Source of the DNA: Microbacterium sp. NIBRBAC000506063
Lineage (GTDB): Bacteria; Actinomycetota; Actinomycetes; Actinomycetales; Microbacteriaceae
Direction of reading: 5' to 3'
DNA length: 64,000 bases
NCBI RefSeq assembly: GCF_017968845.1
Contig: NZ_CP072876.1
Location: 1-64,000 of the forward strand
Below, one piece after another: positions 18,088-33,198 of the stretch. The position numbers and the translations under genes were made by a program. Numbering within the stretch: the first letter of the stretch is position 1; every line of letters starts with the position of its first letter. The notes under the pieces were generated by a model. That model was not told the origin of the DNA. It ran no database searches and worked only from the letters and a program-made list of their open reading frames with translations.

Positions 18088-19768
18088 TCAGACCTGGAGG
18101 CTGAGAAGTTCACGGGCGTGTGTGAGAGCGGCATCCGAATCCGCGAGTCCGGAGAGCAGACGAGCCATCTCCTCCTCGCGCTCGGCGCCTTCGAGACGCC
18201 GGACGCTGGAGGCGGTGACCTGTCCGTCGCTGGACTTGACCACCGAGAGGTGGTTGGAGGCGAAGGCCGCCACCTGCGCGAGGTGGGTGACGGCGATGAC
18301 CTGGGAGTTCTCGGCCAGGCGTGCGAGGCGCTTGCCGACCTCGATCGCGGCGGCGCCGCCGACGCCGGCGTCGACCTCGTCGAAGACGAAGGTGGGCACG
18401 GGGTCGGTGCCGGCGATGACCACCTCGATCGCGAGCATGACGCGCGACAGCTCGCCGCCCGAGGCGCTCTTGGCGACCGGACGCGGCGAGGCGCCCGGGT
18501 GCGGGGCGAGCAGGAGGGCGACGTCGTCACGGCCGTGCACGCTCTCGGCGCCCGCGGTGACGGCGACCTCGAGGTGCGCGTCGGGCATCGCGAGGTCGTG
18601 GAGCTCAGCGGTGACCTCTGCTCCCAGACGCGCGGCGGCAGCGGTGCGCGCGGCGGTCAGCGCCTCAGCGGCCTCGTCGGCCGCCGCCCGTGCCGCGGTG
18701 CGCTCGGCTTCGAGCCGCTCGATGCGTTCACCGTCGTCGTCGAGCTCGGCCAGCCGCTGCGAGCCGGTCTCCCAGAGCTCGCGCGCCGCCTCCAGCGACC
18801 CGTGGGCACGGATGAGACCGTTCAGCGCCGCACGGCGCTCCTCGACGGCGGCCAGTTCGTGCGGACCCGACTCGTCGAGGTCGGCGAGATAGCCCGACAG
18901 CTGCACGGCGAGGTCTGCCGCCCGGTAGCCGAGCTCGGCGAGCGCCTCGGCGATCTCGGCGAGCGCGGGGTCGGTGACCCGCTCGATCGAGCGCTTCGCC
19001 TCGGCCAGCAGCAGAGCGACATCGGCGACGTCCTCGTCGCTCGAGAGCGCCTCGTGGGCGCGGGATGCGGCCAGCCGCAGCTCCTCCGCGTTCCCGAGAC
19101 GCTCCGCGCGCTCGGCCAGTGCGACATCCTCCCCTCCTCGGGGGCGACGGCGTCGAGCTCGGCGAGCGCTTCACGCAGCTCCTCGGCCTCGCGACGGCGC
19201 TGATCCGTCGTCGCGCGCAGCTCGGCGAGTTCGGCGTCGAGCGCCCGCCACCGCGTGAACGCCTCGGAGTAGCGCGCCTTGACCTGCGCGATCGCCTCTC
19301 CCCCGAATCTGTCGAGGGCGTCGCGCTGCGCGGCGCCGGAGCGCAGCCGCAGCTGCTCCGACTGCCCGTGCACGACCACGAGCTCCTCCGCGAGCGAGGC
19401 CAGCACCCCGGCGGGGGCGGCACGGCCGCCGACGCTCGCGCGGCTGCGCCCTCGGCGGTGAGCGTACGGGAGACGTACAGCTCGGCGGTGCCGTCACCGG
19501 TCGGTTCGAGCTCGCCGCCGGCATCCGACACGATCTCGGCGATCGTGCCCGTCTCGGGAACGATCCACACGCCCGCCACCGAGGCCTGGGCGGCTCCGGC
19601 GCGCACGGCGCCCGAGTCGGCGCGGGCGCCCAGCAGCAGCCCGAGCCCGGTCACGACCATGGTCTTGCCCGCGCCGGTCTCACCCGTGATCGCGGTGAAG
19701 CCCGGGCCCAGCGGAAGTGCCGCGTCGGCGATCACGCCGAGGTCGCGCAGGCGCATCTCCTCGATCAT
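18088..19768 (-). CDS. recN: DNA repair protein RecN; two frameshifts
   Basis: SMC-like ATPase used in double-strand break repair. Walker A '[20 protein letters not shown]' near the N-terminus; '[12 protein letters not shown]' is a RecN signature; the C-terminal ABC signature and Walker B are '[17 protein letters not shown]' and '[13 protein letters not shown]'; the middle is coiled coil. Missing bases at about 19440 and 19132 (G run, minus strand) split it; repaired length is 560 residues. ATG 19768 overlaps the nadK stop by four bases. Confidence 0.93.
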
Positions 19769-20684
19769 GCCGGCGCTCCGGGTGCCTGGCCTCGCCAGCC
19801 CTCGACGGGGAGGTGGAACTTCTGCACGAGGCGGTTCGTGAAGGCGGTCGGATGCAGACGCGCCAGCCGCACGGGCGACGTCGACCGCCGAACGGCCACG
19901 CGCGCACCACGCGGAAGCTCGTGCGAACGGCGCCCGTCGCACCAGAGGATGCCCGTGCCCTGCGTGCGCTCGAGCATCTCGATGACCACCGTCGCCTCGG
20001 GACCGACGACGAGCGGACGGGCGAACAGCGCGTGCGCCGACAGCGGCACGACGGCGATCGCCTCGACGCTCGGCCAGATCACCGGACCCCGGCGGAGAAG
20101 TTGTAGGCGGTCGAACCCGTCGGCGTGCTCACGACCATGCCGTCGCAGCCGAAGCTCGACAGCGGACGGCCGTCGATCTCGAGGACGACCTCGATCATGC
20201 GCTCGCGGCTGGCCTTCTCGACGGTGGCCTCGTTGAGGGCCCAGGTCTCGTAGACGACCGCGCCCGCGGCATCCGTCACCGACACCGAGAGCGCCAGGCG
20301 CTCCTCGACCTCGTAATCGCGGTCGATGACGCGGCGCACCGCCTCGTCCATCGCGTCGCGGTCGATCTCGGCGAGGAAGCCGACGTGCCCCATGTTGATG
20401 CCGAGCACGGGCGCTGCGCTGCCCCGGACGAGCTCCGCCGCCCGCAGGATGGTGCCGTCGCCGCCCAGCACGATCGCGAGCTCCAACTCATCGATCTGCA
20501 CGCTCTCGCCGAGCACGGCGACGTCGGAGAAGGCCGGGTCGACACCGGTGAGCGCCTCGTGGTCCTCGAGGGCGAACACCGGGCGCGCCTGCGCCGCACG
20601 GAGGGCCTCGATGACCCGCCGGGCCGCCTCGACCGTGTCGCTGCGGCCGGCGTGCACGACCACGAGAATGCTGCGCTCGCTCAT
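19765..20684 (-). CDS. nadK: NAD kinase; frameshifted in this sequence
   Basis: Phosphorylates NAD to NADP. The family motif 'VLGGDGTILRAAEL' (GGDGT) and 'NMGHVGFLAEID' are present, with 'STPTGSTAYNFSAG' further on. The frame breaks right after this at about 20088 (run of four Gs); one added base gives 'AGGPVIWPSVEAIAVVPLSAH' split over the join and a 306-residue protein. ATG 20684 has GGGAGG directly upstream and overlaps the tlyA stop. The order tlyA-nadK-recN is standard in actinobacteria. Confidence 0.94.
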
Positions 20685-21477
20685 CGCCCTCCCGTGACTG
20701 TGTTGATGCGTTCCATCCATTCTGTCGGATTGCTTCCGCCGCCGGGTGAGAAGTGCACAAGGTATTCGGCATTCCCGTGCGAACCGAGAATCGGGGAGGA
20801 GAGGACGCCGCGCATGCCCAGACCCGCATCCCACCCGCTCCACGCGGCCCCGGACACGGCGTCCGCGCGCAGCGCCGGGTCGGTGACGAGCCCGCCGCGC
20901 ACCGCGGTGCGACCGACCTCGAACTGCGGCTTCACGAGCAGCACGACATCGGCGCCGGGCGCGGCGACCGCGGCCACGGCCGGCAGCACGTGCGCCAGCG
21001 AGATGAACGAGAGGTCGCCGACGACGACCTCCGGCGCTGCCCGCTCCCCGTCGCCTCCGCGAGCGACTCGGGGGTCATGTACCGGACGTTGAAGCCCTCG
21101 ACGTTCACGACACCGGGATCCTCGCGGACGGATGCCGCCAGCTGCCCGTGCCCCACGTCGACCGCGAGGACTCTGCGCGCCCCGCGCTCGCGCAGCACCT
21201 GCGTGAACCCGCCGGTGGAGGCGCCCATGTCCAGCGCGAGCCTGCCGCTCACGTCGATGCCGAAACCGTCCAGGGCGGCGATGAGCTTGTGCGCGGCCCG
21301 GCCGACGTACTGGTCGGATGCCGCGACCGTGATCTCCGCCGCATCCGACACCTTGTGCGACGCCTTCACGACCTGTCGTCCGTCGACGCTGACGAGTCCC
21401 TCGGCGATGAGCGCGGCCGCATGCGTCCGCGAACGGGCAAGTCCGCGCGCCGCCAGGGCGGCATCGAGACGGGTCAT
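20681..21477 (-). CDS. tlyA: TlyA-family rRNA methyltransferase (hemolysin A family); frameshifted
   Basis: TlyA 2'-O-methylates 16S and 23S rRNA and determines capreomycin sensitivity in mycobacteria. The S4 domain is N-terminal ('[20 protein letters not shown]'), followed by an FtsJ-type SAM domain: 'LALDMGASTGGFTQVL', 'VLAVDVGHGQL', 'VVVGDLSFISL', 'LLVKPQFEVG'. One base is missing at about 21047 (run of four Gs). The repaired protein has 265 residues. ATG 21477 overlaps the preceding small ORF's repaired stop. Confidence 0.92.
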
Positions 21478-21652
21478 CCCCGCTCACGGGTGCGCCGGCA
21501 TCCGGCGCCTTCGGCCCCGAGTCCAGGCGACGCGAGAGCTCGTCATGGAGCGCCGAGTACGCCGCCGCCCGCGAGGTCAGCGCCTGCCCCTCGATCACGC
21601 GCAGACGACTCCACAGCGCGTCGGTCGGTTCCGGGGTGCTCTCCTCGCTCAC
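21474..21652 (-). CDS. small conserved-position hypothetical protein (59 aa); frameshifted at its last codon
   Basis: GTG 21652 opens a short frame with 'TDALWSRLRVIEGQALTSRA' and 'YSALHDELSRRLD', a helical acidic peptide. As sequenced it reads on through tlyA. Adding one G to the run at about 21479 produces TGA overlapping the tlyA ATG by four bases, so I take this as a real 59-residue gene coupled to tlyA. No function recognised. Confidence 0.6.
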
Positions 21653-21716
21653 GGTTCCACTGTACGCGGCGGCGTGATCTCGGCGGCCGAGCGGCAACGC
21701 GAGTCGAGCGCTTCGG

Positions 21717-22187
21717 TCACCGGGACCGGGTCTGCCCCGATCGTCCCCGATGCTCCGACGCCAGAACCCTGGTGATCCACCGCCGCTGGCCCCGCGTCTC
21801 CACAGCGCGCGGGCGGTAGTTCGCTCGCACCCAGGCGATCGCCTCCTCCGGCGCGACCCCGCTCAGGGCGGCCATGACGGCCAGGGCGGTGCCGGTGCGC
21901 CCTGTTCCGCCGGCGCAGGCGATCTCCACCCGCTCGGATGCGGCACGGGTATGCGCCTCGGTGATCGCCGCCATCGCCTCGTCGGACGATGCGGGCAGGC
22001 CGAAGTCGCCCCACCTGACCCATCGGTGCGGCCAATCGCCCAGCCGAGGATCACGCCCGAGCAGGTACAGCCCGAACTCGGGGGCGGGCCCCTCCGGGTC
22101 CGGCTGCAGGAGGCCTCTGCCCCGGACGCGTCGTCCATCGGGGAACTCGACCACCCCGGTACCGCTCTCCCAGCCGCCCATGGTCAC
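21717..22187 (-). CDS. protein tyrosine / dual-specificity phosphatase-like protein
   Basis: A 156-residue protein with the CX5R phosphatase loop in 'VEIACAGGTGRTGTALAVM' (Cys-Ala-Gly-Gly-Thr-Gly-Arg-Thr). An upstream Trp-Asp region 'WVRWGDFGLP' supplies a candidate general acid Asp. Protein or nucleotide phosphatase activity is inferred. ATG 22187; a second ATG is at 22181. It is separated by 57 bases from the flavin reductase on the same strand. Confidence 0.8.
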   Translation of the reverse strand: MTMGGWESGTGVVEFPDGRRVRGRGLLQPDPEGPAPEFGLYLLGRDPRLGDWPHRWVRWGDFGLPASSDEAMAAITEAHTRAASERVEIACAGGTGRTGTALAVMAALSGVAPEEAIAWVRANYRPRAVETRGQRRWITRVLASEHRGRSGQTRSR

Positions 22188-22244
22188 GATGGTAGAGGAG
22201 GACGTCGCACATCTGTCCGCGGCAGCGACGGATCGCGTGCCGGA

Positions 22245-22797
22245 TCAGCCGATGAGGGAGTGCTCCCCAGTCGGTGCCAGGTGCGGTTGTGGTAGACCAG
22301 CGCACCGCCCTGCTCGCCTTCACCGTCGCGGGCGACGTGCGACTGCAGCGCGTGGGCGGCGATCACGGTCGAACCGCCGGCATCCATCCTGCCGATGACG
22401 CTGCAGCGCACCCAGGCGCGCACGTCGTGGTAGACGGGCTCGCCGGTGACCAGACGCGACCAGCGATCGGTCTGCGCGAATCGGTCGACGCCACTGGTCG
22501 CGCCGAGCTGGGCGATCTCGAGATCATGGGCGTCCAGCAGATGCACGACGACGGTCTCGGCCCGCAGCAGAACGTCGGATGCCGACGACTGCGCCGACAC
22601 CGAGAAGACCAGCAGCGGCGGCTCGGCGTTGACCGACGACACCGAGGTCGCCGTCAGCGCGACAGGGCCGGTGCCGTCGTCGGCCGTGATGACGGCCACC
22701 CGCCGGGGTGCCCGCGGAACAGCGTCTTGAAGTCGTCGGCGGACAGCGACGGGTCGAAGGAGCGCTGCTCGCCGGGCGGTGTTGCGGTCTGGGGCAT
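22245..22797 (-). CDS. flavin reductase-like FMN-binding protein; two frameshifts
   Basis: The flavin reductase domain shows 'VAVITADDGTGPVALTATSV', 'PPLLVFSVSAQSS' and late 'ALVYHNRTWHRL'. The N-terminal part ('DDFKTLFRGHPGG') is in another frame, joined by one base at about 22700. The C-terminus is repaired by one G at about 22266, giving the natural ending ...HRLGEHSLIG and a TGA. That makes 184 residues. It would reduce FMN or FAD for a partner monooxygenase that is not nearby. Confidence 0.82.
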
Positions 22798-22892
22798 GCC
22801 TGCGAGGCTAGACGATCGCGACCCGGCCGCGGGCGTATGTGCGATCGGATGACGCTGTGTGAACGAATATGACGCGGGAACGCGCATCGGCA

Positions 22893-23922
22893 TCAGGGAC
22901 GGTGGAAGGGGTCCGCGTAGAGGATCTCGGGAACGCGGAAGGCATAGATGGCCACGCCGCTCTCCCAGATCGCCGTCGCCCCGCACGCAGCAGATCGATC
23001 TGGCGCGAGCCCTCCGAGAGCACCTCGATCTCGGCGCCCTCGACGCGCACAGCGGCGCCGTTGACGCTCGTCACCGCGCCCTTGCGCTTCACCTGCGGAT
23101 ACGGCTCGTGCAGCTCACGAAGGTCACTGAGGATGTACGTCGGACGCGATCCCTGGGGAGCGGCGAGGACGTGCTTGGGCCGGTCGATACCGGTCAGCAC
23201 GAGCGCCGAGTCGATGCCGGCTCGGCAGGCGCCGAGGATATCGGTGTCGAGCCGGTCACCGAGGAACAGCGGATGCTGCGCATCGAAGCGGGCCACCGCC
23301 TCCGTGAAGATCGGCACCTCCGGCTTGCCGGCGACCGTCGCCAGGCGCCCGATCGCCGTGTGCACCGCCGACACGAGCGTGCCGTTTCCGGGGGCGACGC
23401 CGCGCGAACGCGGAATCGTCCAGTCGGTGTTCGTGGCGATCCACGGGATGCCGCCCTCCTCCTCCGGAACCTGCAGCGCGAAGGCCGCTTCGGCGAGGTG
23501 GGTCCAGGCGACCGTCGGGTCGAAGCCCTGCACGACCGCCGCAGGCTCGTCCTGTGCGCTGCGCGTCACGGTGTACCCGGCGCGCTCCGCCTCGACGACG
23601 AGGCCCTCGCCCCGACGACGAGGATGGTCGCGGGAGCGGGCACCTTCTCTCCGAGGAGGCGGATCGCCGCCTGAGGGCTCGTGACGATCTCGTCCGGTCG
23701 CACGGTCAGACCGAGTTCGTTCAGCTGGGCCGCCACCGTCGCATCGGTGCGGGAGGCGTTGTTGGTGATGAATCCGAGCCGGCGCGTGCGTGCCGCCTCG
23801 TTCAGGCTGTCGACGGCATGGGGAAGCGCGAGCTCGCTCGCGTAGACGACACCATCGAGATCGGCGAGCACGACATCGACGTCGTCGAGCGGCGTGGGCC
23901 TGCGCGCGGAGAACAGCGCCAT
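22893..23922 (-). CDS. HAD-IIA family hydrolase (NagD-like sugar/nucleotide phosphatase); two frameshifts
   Basis: The catalytic motif I 'VLADLDGVVY' (D-x-D) and motif 'GFITNNASRTDATVAAQLNE' identify the NagD-type HAD-IIA group; motif IV 'FLGDRLDTDILGACRAGIDS' follows. Missing bases at about 23611 and 22980, both at runs of four, split it; the repaired protein has 343 residues and ends ...ILYADPFHRP. It lies between the KKPY-repeat gene and the flavin reductase. A gene of this type commonly precedes tlyA in actinobacteria. Confidence 0.88.
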
Positions 23923-24943
23923 TACGCCTCTTCACCCCTCGACGGCGCGCCGCCATCGGCAGACTCCTCGTCCACGAGAGCGTCCTCGACCACCAGCTCG
24001 TCCTGAGAGGCGGTCGCTACGCCCAATGCGTCGGATGCCGCATCCGCCCGCTCGGCCCAGAACGCCGCTTCTTCGGCCCGCCCGAGATCCTCGAGCACCG
24101 CCGCGCGTGCGGAGAACAGCGCCGGGCTCCATTCGAAAGCGCGGTCGGGGTCGAGCTCGGGGATCTCGAGCTCGCCCAGAGCGAGTTCCAGTTCACCGCG
24201 GTCGAGACGGGCACCCGACATCGCGATCGCCAGTGCGACCCTGGTCGCCACGGGAAGCGACGCCCGGTCGACGGCACGACCCGTCTCGAGCGCGCGGTCG
24301 GGTCGACCGATCCCGCGCTCGCTGTCGACCATGAGGGCGATCTGGTCGTCTTTGCCGGAGATCCGCCGGTACGTGCGCAGCTCACGCAGTGCGAGGGCGA
24401 AATCGCCGATCGCGTAGGCGGTGATCGCCACGGACTCGCGAACGATGGCGATCCGGCCGGCCCGACGGGACGCTGCGAGAGCGTGCTCGTGGGCGAGCGC
24501 GGGCTGCTCGTCGATGAGTCGGGCCGCCATGGCGAGGTGCCGGGCGACCTCGTCGGCGTTCTCCTTGCTGAGGGTCTTCAGCTCGTTGCGTGCGGAGGGG
24601 TGCAGATCGCGCGGGGTGATCTCCTCGGGATCTCCGGTCCGGTGACGCGTCTCTCATCGCTCTGCGGAGGCCGGCTCGTACGTGAGCCCCGGTCGCCGTC
24701 GCGCTTCGCATACGGCTTCTTGCCGCCGTCGCGCTTGTCATAGGGCTTCTTCTCGCCCTCACGCTTCTGGTAAGGCTTGTCGCCGTCACGCTTCGAGTAC
24801 GGCTTCTTGCCCTCACCGCTGCGGGCGTACGGCTTCTTCTCGCCATCGCGCTTCGGGTAGGGCTTCTTGCCGCCATCGCGAGAGCCGTAGGGCTTCTTGC
24901 CCGCGGACCCTCCGCTGCTCTGGGGACGCTTGTCTGCCGTCAT
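23922..24943 (-). CDS. KKPY decapeptide-repeat protein with helical TPR-like C-terminus; frameshifted
   Basis: ATG 24943 opens a basic low-complexity region of about 80 residues made of roughly eight decapeptides of the form KKPYxKRDGE. After a short linker the frame shifts at about 24628 (one missing base). It continues as about 220 helical residues ('ELKTLSKENADEVARHLAMA', 'EQPALAHEHALAASRRAGRI') that look like a TPR or half-TPR solenoid, with an acidic C-terminus. Repaired length is 340. It lies just after the rRNA operon terminator. The cationic disordered arm suggests RNA or ribosome binding; that is inference. Confidence 0.75.
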
Positions 24944-24978
24944 TTCCCGATCCTCCCGCATTCCTGCGCGTTAACGCG

Positions 24979-25008
24979 AAAGGGCCACCCAACATTGGGT
25001 GGCCCTTT
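24979..25008 (-). terminator. rRNA operon terminator
   Basis: A perfect 14-bp stem AAAGGGCCACCCAA / TTGGGTGGCCCTTT with a 2-base loop lies 11 bases beyond the 5S gene. It is the end of the minus-strand rrn transcript. Confidence 0.9.
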
Positions 25009-25019
25009 CTCGAAAGAAG

Positions 25020-25136
25020 TCCGGCGGTGTCCTACTCTCCCACAGGGTCCCCCTGCAGTACCATCGGCGCTGTGAGGCTTAGCTTCCGGGTTCGGAATGT
25101 AACCGGGCGTTTCCCTCACGCTATGGCCGCCGAAAC
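25020..25136 (-). rRNA. rrf: 5S ribosomal RNA
   Basis: Starts GTTTCGGCGGCCATAGCG and contains the conserved CCCGGTTACATTCCGAACCC region on the minus strand; about 117 nt. It is the last gene of the operon. Confidence 0.95.
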
Positions 25137-25196
25137 ACTATTGATGTTTCAGTCTGCATAACTTTAGTCAAGTCATGCGGTTCTCGACCGTACATC

Positions 25197-25224
25197 GAGA
25201 ACCACTCAGTGGACGCAAGCATCT
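25197..25224 (-). other. downstream arm of the 23S precursor processing stem
   Basis: The minus-strand sequence AGATGCTTGCGTCCACTGAG TGGTTCTC is complementary to the spacer arm at 28423-28452, so the two would pair around the 23S rRNA, as in other bacterial precursors cut by RNase III. Confidence 0.75.
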
Positions 25225-25246
25225 CGTTCGATTCAAACGAGGAAGT

Positions 25247-30281
<5,035 letters not shown>

Positions 30282-30449
30282 AAAATGTTTGCTGAATCAG
30301 CCGGAATAGGGCCGAAGCAGCGAGTTTGATCTGACCAAAGGGATGTCATTGCTGACTATCCGTTGCCGACCCGAAGGTCGGACTTTGATCCAAAGGAATC
30401 TCGCTTCACCGAAGTGAAGCCGAGGTTATTTGGCATTTGACAAGTGCAC

Positions 30450-30468
30450 GCTGTTGAGTTCTCAAGGA
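30450..30468 (-). promoter_or_regulatory. boxA antitermination element in the rRNA leader
   Basis: TCCTTGAGAACTCAACAG on the minus strand resembles the mycobacterial rrn leader box (TTGAGAACTCAATAG), a likely NusB/S10 loading site. It lies about 170 bases before 16S. Confidence 0.7.
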
Positions 30469-30520
30469 TCGGATGCTCCTGCTGCTCAGCCTCTCGGCCT
30501 CGCCCGCAGGGCAACTTCTC

Positions 30521-30548
30521 TATCTTATTCTTCGTGTCTCGCTTGTCA
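30521..30548 (-). promoter_or_regulatory. rRNA promoter P1 (proximal)
   Basis: On the minus strand TTGACA, a 16-base spacer, then TAAGAT. The start would be near 30514. The surrounding sequence is nearly repeated in P2. Confidence 0.85.
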
Positions 30549-30664
30549 AATCGGCGCTTCCGAGGTTCTCGGGGCGCTGTCAACGACAGGCTTCTCACGA
30601 AGATCGAGATCGTGTCCGGGGCGCTGCCGGCCAGTTCGGCCTGCCCGCTCCGGGCAACTTCTCT

Positions 30665-30692
30665 ATCTTATCCCTCTCGCTCTCTGTGTCAA
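30665..30692 (-). promoter_or_regulatory. rRNA promoter P2 (distal)
   Basis: TTGACA, 16 bases, TAAGAT on the minus strand, 144 bases upstream of P1 and embedded in the same GATTTGACA...TAAGATAGAGAAGTTGCCC context, a tandem duplication. Apart from these promoters I see no other feature in the 30285-30950 leader region. Confidence 0.85.
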
Positions 30693-30955
30693 ATCGGCTG
30701 TCCGTGACTGTTTCAGCGTCTCCGGCAGCACTCCTTGACCAGTGGGAGGAGTGGGATCCCCATCCTAGACCACAAGGCCCTGTTCTCTCTAGGAGAGGTT
30801 TGGGTTGGGGGTGGTTCTCCGCTTGAGGGGCGAGGCCTTCAGGCCTTCTCGCTCTTCCCTGTGGGGCGAACAAGTAATAAGTTACGCGGGTTCCGGGATC
30901 GTGGCAAATCGAGGCCGGCTCCCGGGCGTGTCGGGCCGGTCAGAGGGCATTTCCG

Positions 30956-31752
30956 TCAACGCCGGCGGATCTGCACGAGAACGCACACGCCCAGCATGAG
31001 GGCACCCCACACCGCGCACGCCGGCGGGAGGACCCGGTAGGCGAGGTGCGGCGGGGTCCACTCCCCGTCGAAAGGGCCGAAGACCGCGAGCCCGATGAGC
31101 CAGGCCACGACGAGCACTCCCGGCAGCGCAAGGAGCCAGGCGAGGCGCACCCAGGTCGGCAGCGTGCGCGTCGTCTCCCCTCAGGAGTACGTTGCGCGAT
31201 CCACGCGACGGCGAAGACCCCAGCACCACGAGACCGAACAGGCTCGAGCCGTACTGCAGCCACTTGAATCCGAGCAGCGGCCCCACTGCTCGTCCAGCGC
31301 GGGGATCAGCGCGAGCCCCCAGCGCCCCTCGTGCGTGAAGGCGTCCCACACGATGTGCGAGAGGACGCCGAGCAGAAGCGACACCGCGACGAGGGCGCCG
31401 AAGACGAGCGGATGCCGCCACACCGCGTGCCTCGCTCCGAAGCGCGGTCGCCGCACGCTCTCCCAGGCGGCCCGACCCGTGGAGTCCCACTCGGCGGGAA
31501 GCCGCCGGGCCAGCCACTGCGGCGAGAGTTCCCGGACAGCCGGGCGCAGCAGGGCGTACCAGAGGGTCAGTAGGGCGAGCGCGAGCAGCCCGAGACGAGC
31601 AGGTTCGTGTGCGTCACCTGGTAGGTCAGCGGCGTGCCGCGCAGGAACAATGGCAGATCCGGTGCCATCGCACCCACCGCGATCGCCGCCGGAAGCAGCG
31701 GCGTGCGCACGAAGGGAAGGGCGACGACGGCGTGCGAGGGGGTGAACGGCAT
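30956..31752 (-). CDS. DUF4184-family membrane protein; four frameshifts
   Basis: Starts 'MPFTPSHAVVALPFVRTPLL', the DUF4184 signature, followed by 'AIAVGAMAPDLPLFL'. Fragments in shifted frames continue with 'GVLSHIVWDAFTHEGRWGLA', 'GFKWLQYGSSLFGLVVLG' and 'WLLALPGVLVVAWLIGLAVF', all membrane-like. Four missing bases (about 31600, 31283, 31213, 31178) restore 266 residues. The density of shifts is the highest in the window, so true decay is possible here, though the length arithmetic fits four simple deletions. Function unknown. Confidence 0.7.
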
Positions 31753-31776
31753 CTCGCTCCTTGCGGTATGACTCGC

Positions 31777-31868
31777 GCCCTTCGACAAGCTCAGGGACGG
31801 AGTGGGTCGACTCAGGGACCGAGTGGGTCCGCAGGGGTCGAGTGGGTCAGCTCAGGGGACCGAGTTGA
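31777..31868. repeat. cluster of degenerate family A repeats
   Basis: GCCCTTCGACAAGCTCAGGG starts the cluster, followed by about three diverged CTCAGGGACCGAGTGGGTC-like units that run up to the tyrS stop. Confidence 0.75.
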
Positions 31869-33172
31869 TCAGCTCACGAACAGGCCGGCGAGGGTCTTCT
31901 TGCCGCGACGCAGCACCGAGACGCCGCCGGGCAGTGTCCCGGCCACGACCGCCGAGTCGTCGGCGACCCGTTCGCCGTCGAGCGAGACCCCGCCCTGCGT
32001 GATCGCGCGCCGAGCCTCGGAGAGGCTGGAGACCAGTCCCGTGCTCACGAGCGCCTCCGCGACGGGAGTCCCAGCCGCCACCTCGGCGTTCGGCAGCTCG
32101 TCGAGCGCGCTGCGCAGCGTCTCGGCGTCGAGCGCGGTCAGATCGCCCTGTCCGAAGAGGGCGTCGGATGCCGCGATCACGGCCGCCGTGGCATCCGATC
32201 CGTGCACGAAGGTGGTCACCTCGAGAGCCAGGCGCTTCTGCGCCGCGCGCCGGAAGGGCTCCTCGGCGACGAGCCGCTCGTACTCCTCGATCTGCGCGCG
32301 GGTGAGGAACGTGAAGACCTTCAGCCGCGTGATGACGTCGGCGTCGTCGGTGTTCAGCCAGAACTGGTACATCCGGTACGGACTGCACATCGCGGGTCGA
32401 GCCAGATCGCGTTGCCCGCGCTCTTGCCGAACTTCGAGCCGTCGCTGTTGGTGATCAGTGGCGTGCCGATGGCATGGACCGAGACGCCCTCGACACGGTG
32501 GATGAGGTCGGTGCCGCTGGTGAGGTTGCCCCACTGATCGGAGCCACCCGTCTGCAGGACACAGCCGTACTGGCGGTAGAGCTCGAGGAAGTCCATCCCC
32601 TGCAGGATCTGGTAGCTGAACTCCGTGTAGCTGATGCCCGCCTCGGAGTTGAGACGCGCGGACACGGCGTCCTTCTTGATCATCGTGCCCACGCGGAAGT
32701 GCTTGCCGATGCCGCGCAGGAAGTCGATCGCGGTCAGCGGCGCGGTCCAGTCGAGATTGTTGACCATGCGCGCGGCGTTGTCGCCCTCGAAGCTCAGGAA
32801 CCGCTCGACCTGCGAGCGCAGGTATCCGACCCACTCCTCCACGGTCTCGACCGGGTTGAGCACACGCTCGGAATCGCGACCGCCGGGATCGCCGATGAGA
32901 CCGGTCGAACCGCCGACGAGGCCCAGGGGCCGGTGCCCGGCCAACTGCAGCCGGCGCAGCAGCAGGAGCTGGACGAGGTTGCCCAGGTGCAGGCTCGGCG
33001 CCGTCGGATCGAAACCGCAGTAATACGTGATCGGATCCCCGGACAGCAGGGCGCGCAGCGCCTCCTGGTCGGTGGACACGTGCACCAGGCCGCGCCAGAC
33101 GATCTCGTCCCACACGTTCTCGAAGGTGGGGTCGTTGGCGGGCGCGAGGGCGCTCACGACGGTTTCAGACAC
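31869..33172 (-). CDS. tyrS: tyrosyl-tRNA synthetase; frameshifted in this sequence
   Basis: Class I synthetase of 434 residues when repaired. '[20 protein letters not shown]' holds the HIGH-type motif, '[15 protein letters not shown]' the tyrosine site, '[18 protein letters not shown]' the KMSKS loop, and the C-terminus an S4 domain ('[17 protein letters not shown]'). The frame breaks directly after the KMSKS loop, at about 32390. GTG 33172 starts 'SETVVSAL'. It is monocistronic, with the 31.8-kb repeats at its end. Confidence 0.95.
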
Positions 33173-33198
33173 GCGGTCCAGGCTATCAGCGTCATGGC

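Noticed and set aside
18063-18530. PyrG N-terminal extension of 156 residues
   Set aside because: This stretch overlaps recN and is Ser/Arg/Pro-rich shadow sequence. CTP synthase starts at ATG 18062.
24650-24930. Regular repeats in the KKPY gene considered as a CRISPR array
   Set aside because: Units are about 30 bases, contiguous and in frame, with no unique spacers. They encode a peptide repeat. No CRISPR array or cas gene was seen in the window.
30956-31752. DUF4184 gene considered a genuine pseudogene
   Set aside because: It has four breaks, yet four added single bases restore the full length. The same error type affects essential genes here, so decay is not needed to explain it.
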